From NCBI GenBank assembly GCA_964608735.1, contig CAZSPL010000151.1, positions 1-9,812 of the forward strand: a stretch of DNA of 9,812 nucleotides. Reading direction: 5' to 3'. Source of the DNA: CAZSPL01 sp964608735. GTDB taxonomy: Bacteria; JAJVIF01; JAPKYR01; CAZSPL01. Below are positions 6,291 to 9,812 of the stretch, one piece after another. A program made the translations under genes and the position numbers. The first letter of the stretch is position 1, and each line of letters begins with the position of its first letter. The notes under the pieces are model-generated. The model was not told the DNA's origin. It saw only the letters and a list, made by a program, of their open reading frames with translations, and ran no database searches.

Positions 6291-6700
6291 TTTATTCACC
6301 TGCTTACAAAATGCATTCCTGTAAGAAAATCTTACAGTCGACCCGAGATTTGTTATGAGAATATTAAACACGAACTCCAACCGGAACGCAAGTTTTTTCT
6401 CGTTAAATTTGAAATTATTTTTGCTAGTCGCTCTCCCAACCGGAAGGGGTTTTTTATAAGTCGCTTGCATTAAATTTTAAGGTGCTGGCATTACGCGAGT
6501 GGCAAAAAATGCCATGCTCAAGACATAGATGCCTTAAAATATCAATTTTTAAGCCATTTGCAGACATTCGACAAGTATCCCCGGGAATATGAAAATTGTA
6601 TGGGTATCTGTAATACCGATATTTTCGCCCATAGCGCGACACCGACTGCTATAATGAACCGCGTTATCGCACATTGAAATCGTTCAAGGAGGAAAATCTA
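6291..6700. other. AT-rich gene-free interval with several inverted repeats
   Basis: These 410 bases hold no convincing gene and are visibly richer in A and T than the flanks. Features seen are a perfect hairpin CTGTAAG-AAAAT-CTTACAG (6319-6337) with a third matching half-site CTTACA at 6303-6308; a pairing of ATTTTAAGG (6474-6482) with CCTTAAAAT (6532-6540) that encloses the hairpin TGGCA-AAAAA-TGCCA (6500-6514); an alternative hairpin CTTAAAA/TTTTAAG (6533-6553); and TATGGG/CCCATA (6599-6604, 6628-6633) enclosing GGTAT/ATACC (6603-6617). A promoter for the gene at 6701 lies at the right end. The structures could be regulatory RNA or operators. Confidence 0.4.
6647..6655 (+). promoter_or_regulatory. 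Extended -10 promoter for the gene at 6701
   Basis: TGCTATAAT matches the extended -10 consensus perfectly and needs no strong -35; none is seen. Transcription would start near 6662, about 39 bases before the ATG. A pair of nested inverted repeats lies just upstream, within the region an activator or repressor could occupy. Confidence 0.55.
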
Positions 6701-7207
6701 ATGAAAATCCACGACTCGCAAGGCAGTCATTCCACGGGACTGATGCTGCTTCTATGCTGCATTGCATGCATCGCGCTCGTCGTTTCGCTCGCGATGCCGC
6801 GTGAATCGCGCGGTGCGGGCGGAATCGCGCTCAAGGAAGCGGAAGAGGGATTGTCGGCGGGTGAATTGAAAGCGATGAGAGAAATGATACCGACACTTAT
6901 CACCGCGGAAATCGTTTCACTCAATGTCACCGTGATGGATGATGCGTATGTCGGCGAGGCATACATCCAGCCCTTCAACCACGAGGACCTTGGATCATAC
7001 GCCGTAATCGCGATCATCCCGTCGAACCGCGTGCAGCGCATGTTCGAGCTCGCGATGGCGATGGGCGAGAGAATCGAGTGCTACGGATACACGGTGCCTG
7101 CGCCCGCCGGGAGCAAATACCCGGGGGCGCCTTACTACAAGATCGTCACCGCCAAAGTGCAGGACTACGGGATTGGGCTGAAAGTGGCTGTCCCGGAAGC
7201 ACAGTAG
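6701..7207 (+). CDS. Exported or membrane-anchored protein of unknown function
   Basis: This 168-residue protein starts at ATG 6701, with AAGGAGG at 6686-6692 as a strong ribosome-binding site; a TTG upstream at 6674 is not needed. A hydrophobic stretch (about 13-32, LMLLLCCIACIALVVSLAM) is a signal peptide or membrane anchor. The remainder, about residues 66-160, looks like one small mixed alpha/beta domain with strands around AEIVSLNVTV, YAVIAIIP and YYKIVTAKV. I do not recognise the family. Residues 107-153 align without gaps to residues 109-155 of the protein encoded at 8245-8760; P, R, F, G, P, PG, Y, T and V are kept at matching positions. It is the first of three + strand genes for small exported proteins. 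Confidence 0.75.
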   Translation: MKIHDSQGSHSTGLMLLLCCIACIALVVSLAMPRESRGAGGIALKEAEEGLSAGELKAMREMIPTLITAEIVSLNVTVMDDAYVGEAYIQPFNHEDLGSYAVIAIIPSNRVQRMFELAMAMGERIECYGYTVPAPAGSKYPGAPYYKIVTAKVQDYGIGLKVAVPEAQ

Positions 7208-7223
7208 CGCGAGGTGTTCGAAT

Positions 7224-7241
7224 GCCCCGCGAAGAGCGGGC
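7224..7241 (+). terminator. Weak terminator-like hairpin
   Basis: GCCCCGC and GCGGGC pair with one bulged base around a GAAGA loop and are followed by only TTT. It lies 17 bases after the stop at 7207. It may reduce read-through into the next gene or stabilise the mRNA end. Confidence 0.3.
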
Positions 7242-7292
7242 TTTCGTAAGAAAACATCAGGGCGATTGATTCATGCATTCCGGGAAGTTGAT

Positions 7293-7652
7293 ATGATAAC
7301 CAGAATCTCTATCGCATTTTTTTTATCCCTTATCGTCTTCACTATCAGATGTTCGGATGTTAGCCGCGATACGGCACCCGCATTGCCGGAAACTTCCACC
7401 GGTCTTCGCGATGCCGCGTCGGGCAAGAGCTACATGCCGCCGAATCCCGATCCCACCTGGTGGCACGCGGAGCTGATACTCGTATGCGTGCGCCTCGGCC
7501 AGCCGGACGTGCTGATGCAGTCGGAGCAATATTATTACTTCAAGCATTCGAACGGGTCAGTCGAGTCGGGGCATTCCGAGGGGACGGACAGCGGTTCGCG
7601 GCAAGCGCGCGATGTCCTCGCCCTCGATTTCCCGGGGTATGATTTTGAGTAG
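7293..7652 (+). CDS. Small exported protein, possible lipoprotein
   Basis: This 119-residue protein has a hydrophobic N-terminus, MITRISIAFFLSLIVFTIRC. The cysteine at residue 20 could be lipidated, but arginine just before it is a poor lipobox. The mature part is polar, with a proline-rich start, PNPDPTWWHAEL near the middle and a serine/glycine-rich segment. No family was recognised. The ATG at 7293 was chosen because it opens the signal directly and GGGAAG lies just upstream; an in-frame TTG at 7266 would add nine residues. It lies 85 bases after the previous gene and could share its transcript. Confidence 0.6.
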   Translation: MITRISIAFFLSLIVFTIRCSDVSRDTAPALPETSTGLRDAASGKSYMPPNPDPTWWHAELILVCVRLGQPDVLMQSEQYYYFKHSNGSVESGHSEGTDSGSRQARDVLALDFPGYDFE

Positions 7653-7656
7653 GCTG

Positions 7657-7689
7657 TAATGGGGACAGGCACCGTGCCTGTCCCCATTA
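7657..7689. repeat. Perfect REP-like palindrome
   Basis: Two 16-base arms, TAATGGGGACAGGCAC and its exact complement, flank a single central C. It starts five bases after the stop at 7652 and ends before the ribosome-binding site of the next gene. No T tract follows. The core GGGACAGGCAC differs by one base from GGGACAGTCAC in the arms of the element at 4937-5174. Palindromes of this kind are common as dispersed REP sequences linked to IS200-type REP transposases. Confidence 0.65.
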
Positions 7690-7714
7690 TAATCAATGAA
7701 ACCGGAGGTTACCT

Positions 7715-8146
7715 GTGAAATCAATTCGCGCGAAGGAAATCATCATCCTGTCGATCGGGCTTATCATCGGCATTATGCTCGGGTGCGGCGTCGCGCCGTC
7801 CACCACGAAGGCGGAGCAGCAGGAAGCGGCCGTATCCGCGCCGCCGCCCGCTCCCGCCAAAGCCCCGATCTACGAATACGCTTACGCCCACGGCATACTG
7901 GAGACCGAGGGGGATGCCATCACCTTGACCATCCCCGAACTCGAAAAGATGGACAGCGACTGGGGCGAGATTGAAGTCTACAAGCGCATCGAATTCCCGC
8001 TCGCATTCGAAGGGGGCTATGGCGGCACCGAGATGTACGCCATCAACCAGATCGGTGAAATGGGATGGGAACTGGTGTGCAAGTATTATGTGACAGACGG
8101 CTATGAGAAGGGCCACCATTACTGGTTCAGGAGGGAGAAGAAATAG
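7715..8146 (+). CDS. Lipoprotein with DUF4177-like C-terminus
   Basis: This 143-residue protein uses a GTG start at 7715, supported by GGAGGT six bases upstream. Residues 1-24 form a lipoprotein-type signal ending IIGIMLGC, with C24 as the likely lipidated residue. An alanine/proline-rich linker follows (about 40-52), as is usual for membrane-tethered lipoproteins. The C-terminus, MYAINQIGEMGWELVCKYYV and then HHYWFRREKK, matches the DUF4177 pattern (LNxxGxxGWELV, then a strand ending in FKR). That domain has no settled function. Residues 52-100 contain a longer insertion than a minimal DUF4177 protein. It is the last gene of the + strand group and is convergent with the next gene. Confidence 0.7.
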   Translation: MKSIRAKEIIILSIGLIIGIMLGCGVAPSTTKAEQQEAAVSAPPPAPAKAPIYEYAYAHGILETEGDAITLTIPELEKMDSDWGEIEVYKRIEFPLAFEGGYGGTEMYAINQIGEMGWELVCKYYVTDGYEKGHHYWFRREKK

Positions 8147-8244
8147 CCTCCCGGGCGGGGGACGATATTCTTCACACGACAAACCGATTGTCGCGGGACA
8201 GCCGGAACCGTTCAGCCCCGGCGCGCGTATGCCATTACCTGGTG

Positions 8245-8760
8245 CTAACCACCTTTTCCGGGTCTCCCTTCCAACTCCCCTAAATAAGGTGGATAAACGG
8301 TTACTGTGGTTACCTGGTAGAATTCACGCCCAGGACTCGCTAATTCGGGAATATTGGGGATCTTCGTGCCGTCGAAATATAGTTCAAGGTTATTCTCGAA
8401 GCAGTAGTCAAAGAGCTCCTCATACCTGCTTCCCGGTTCGTAGATGACGTACCTGAAATTATAGCTCTCAATTTCATCGTGGTACGCGGCAAACATCATT
8501 GAATAGCTCCAGGTCTTTCCGTTCATTGTGCAGCATCCCCTCTCCCAGGCTTTCCCCATGAACAGAACTGGTATGATTTGCGCCTTTTCAAAGTCGCCCG
8601 CTTTTGGAACGACACTTGGTTTCCCGGAGTCATCTTTCACCCTCAATGACTCCCCCTGTGACGCGTACGGTTTCATTATCAAAGTCGCAATCAGCACTCC
8701 CGCCACTATTCCCATTACGATGTACCTGCCGGCGAGGGCAAGGCTTGACTTCTTTCTCAT
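8245..8760 (-). CDS. Membrane-anchored protein of unknown function
   Basis: This 171-residue protein starts at ATG 8758-8760, with AGGAGG eight bases upstream. Basic residues followed by a hydrophobic stretch (about 8-29, ending LIATLIM) indicate one N-terminal membrane segment with the rest outside the cytoplasm. The C-terminal half is a compact domain with four cysteines in total (C76, C77, C120 and one run-on pair partner not evident), aromatic residues and the segment SPGREFYQVTTVTV. Residues 109-155 align gaplessly with the protein at 6701-7207. No known family was recognised. It is convergent with the DUF4177-like gene and divergent from the large secreted protein. Confidence 0.7.
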   Translation of the reverse strand: MRKKSSLALAGRYIVMGIVAGVLIATLIMKPYASQGESLRVKDDSGKPSVVPKAGDFEKAQIIPVLFMGKAWERGCCTMNGKTWSYSMMFAAYHDEIESYNFRYVIYEPGSRYEELFDYCFENNLELYFDGTKIPNIPELASPGREFYQVTTVTVYPPYLGELEGRPGKGG

Positions 8761-8790
8761 TGCATCAGCCTCCTATTCTAATTACCTGCT

Positions 8791-8819
8791 ATTTTACAGC
8801 AGCACGCCGCAATCCGTAA
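8791..8819 (-). promoter_or_regulatory. Possible promoter for the gene at 8245-8760
   Basis: On the - strand TTACGG (8814-8819) and TAAAAT (8791-8796) are 17 bases apart. The -10 is good; the -35 is poor. Confidence 0.3.
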
Positions 8820-8903
8820 GGTGCCAGCTCTCAATACTGGTGACATATCCCGCATCCCCGCCAATAATGGAACCGTGAAGTGAACACCTCGTGTCCCCCA
8901 CCG

Positions 8904-8932
8904 GGTGAAAACCGGAACCGGTGATGTATAAT
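8904..8932 (+). promoter_or_regulatory. Possible promoter with palindrome for the large secreted protein
   Basis: TATAAT at 8927-8932 lies 45 bases before the ATG at 8977. The -35 region is poor. A palindrome ACCGG-AA-CCGGT (8911-8922) fills the spacer, and a second CACCGG copy lies just upstream (8900-8905). That is where a repressor or activator would bind. Confidence 0.4.
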
Positions 8933-8976
8933 AATCTTAATCCTGCAGTTTTACCGGCAATGATTGGAGGCCGACG

Positions 8977-9812
8977 ATGCATCGAACAGCCATTTTGCTC
9001 TTTGCCCTCTTGATGATTCTGATCGTCTCGACGAGCGGCGCGGCGGGAACCGCCTGCGACCCGAACGACGGCAACAACAGCGAGGCCGGCGCAAGCCCGA
9101 TAGGGCTCACATCGGTCGTGAGCGATGTCGTCTGCCCCGACGACCCCTTCGACTACTACATGCTTGTCATCCCCGACGAGACTATCGTCTCCGGCGATGT
9201 CCTGTTCACATCCCCCCAGGCATCCACCGTTATCCGCGTCACGAAGAGCGCGACCGGGGAGAAGATAGTCGACGACGCTGCCACCACCGAGAACATCAAC
9301 CAGCACACGTTCAACGTCCCGGCGGGAATGCTGACCTCCGGCACCTACTACATCAGGATCTTCTTCTGGTCCGCGGCCGCATACGACCATGAATACACCC
9401 TGACCATGAACCTCGCCGAAGAGTTTCCCCAAAGCGGGGAAAAGCCGGGCGGGTTCGGAAGAGCGCCCATGGTCGAGATACAGAAATCCATACCTTCGTT
9501 GCTGGCGATATCGGCCTCCCCATGGCCGTCGTACAACGGCAACGCGGACAACGCACGGCGCGCCAAGATCCCCGGCCCGGGCTCGAACCTGATCGAGCGT
9601 AAATCGATAGACCTCTTCGGCAGCATCCTTACCTGGAAGGAGCACCATCCTTCGAGCCATCCGTTCGGCAACGGTTGGGATGAAACGCACGTCCTCAAGC
9701 CGTCCGACCGCGATACGAAATGCTTCGGCCTCCTCGTAGCTCCAGGCAATGTGCTCCGCTTCCGGATCAATGTCGAACCCATGAAAATGCGCACATACGC
9801 GTTCGACCTCGA
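8977..9812 (+). CDS. Large secreted protein with PPC-like domain, 3' end outside window
   Basis: The frame from ATG 8977 stays open for 278 codons to the window edge. TTGGAGG lies six bases upstream of the ATG. Residues 1-22 are a signal peptide (MHRTAILLFALLMILIVSTS). Residues about 27-145 show the pattern of a bacterial pre-peptidase C-terminal (PPC) domain: CDPNDGNNSEAG, then DPFDYYMLVIP, then SGTYYIRIFF and YDHEYTLTM. These beta-sandwich domains are common in secreted enzymes and surface proteins. Further on, SPWPSYNGNADNARRAKIPG (about 181-200) resembles the segment that opens PQQ- or WD-like beta-propellers in exported proteins, so a propeller may follow; this is only a suggestion. A long antisense frame overlaps it but has no start signals and a biased composition. 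The catalytic or binding part lies beyond the window. Confidence 0.85.
   Translation, partial: MHRTAILLFALLMILIVSTSGAAGTACDPNDGNNSEAGASPIGLTSVVSDVVCPDDPFDYYMLVIPDETIVSGDVLFTSPQASTVIRVTKSATGEKIVDDAATTENINQHTFNVPAGMLTSGTYYIRIFFWSAAAYDHEYTLTMNLAEEFPQSGEKPGGFGRAPMVEIQKSIPSLLAISASPWPSYNGNADNARRAKIPGPGSNLIERKSIDLFGSILTWKEHHPSSHPFGNGWDETHVLKPSDRDTKCFGLLVAPGNVLRFRINVEPMKMRTYAFDL

Noticed and set aside
6291..6470. A 60-codon N-terminal extension of the small basic peptide
   Set aside because: The better ribosome-binding site is directly before the internal ATG at 6290, and the extension crosses the leader hairpins with a sequence like translated AT-rich DNA.
6454..6642. A 62-codon - strand frame with a YRYYRYPY stretch
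   Set aside because: It covers AT-rich non-coding DNA with inverted repeats, has no ribosome-binding site and no family resemblance.
7210..7230. A GTTCGAAT sequence resembling a tRNA T loop
   Set aside because: The flanking bases do not form a T stem, and no anticodon arm or acceptor stem can be built around it.
8147..8244. A possible shared terminator between the convergent genes (CCTCCCGGGCGGGGG near 8147)
   Set aside because: The pairing is short and no T tract follows on either strand.
8794..9690. A 298-codon open frame on the - strand opposite the large secreted protein
   Set aside because: It has no ribosome-binding site or recognisable domain, and its composition is rich in R, G and V as expected of antisense frames in GC-rich genes. 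The + strand frame has a signal peptide, a strong ribosome-binding site and a PPC-like domain.

Overview
The window is bacterial DNA of moderately high GC. Genes carry clear Shine-Dalgarno sequences, and several products have signal peptides or lipobox-like cysteines, which suggests a Gram-negative type cell. Several stretches look like dispersed REP-type repeats, as found in some uncultivated, repeat-rich phyla and deltaproteobacteria. Nothing here fixes the phylum. No rRNA, tRNA, CRISPR array, transposase or phage gene was seen.

Layout. (1) 1-618: the edge of the window, then a SAM-dependent methyltransferase on the + strand. (2) 619-947: no gene; a cluster of inverted repeats. (3) 948-4905, - strand: a promoter followed by four genes. 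Two are tandem paralogous exported proteins, each with a tight run of cysteines. Next is a radical SAM/SPASM enzyme with a complete cofactor-cysteine set. Last is a helix-hairpin-helix DUF4332-type protein whose start overlaps the end of the radical SAM gene. A hairpin lies between the paralogs and the enzyme. (4) 4937-5174: a gene-free element with nested inverted repeats. (5) 5177-5953, - strand: a HEAT-repeat lipoprotein. (6) 5954-6700: mostly non-coding and AT-rich, with a possible 17-residue lysine-rich gene, its terminator and several alternative hairpins. (7) 6701-8146, + strand: three small exported or lipoprotein genes, with a perfect REP-like palindrome before the third. (8) 8245-8760, - strand: a small membrane-anchored protein whose C-terminal half resembles the product of the gene at 6701. 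(9) 8977 to the end, + strand: the start of a large secreted protein with a PPC-like domain. It runs off the window.

The most interesting part is region 3. The enzyme belongs to the class that makes thioether or carbon-carbon crosslinks in peptides. The two neighbouring products have a signal peptide and a closely spaced cysteine run whose spacing and length differ between copies. The reading offered is a modification system in which the enzyme acts on the cysteine run of two unusually large substrates (about 270 residues) before export. The DUF4332 protein would be a partner of unknown role. This is inferred from gene content and layout; it is not shown by the sequence.
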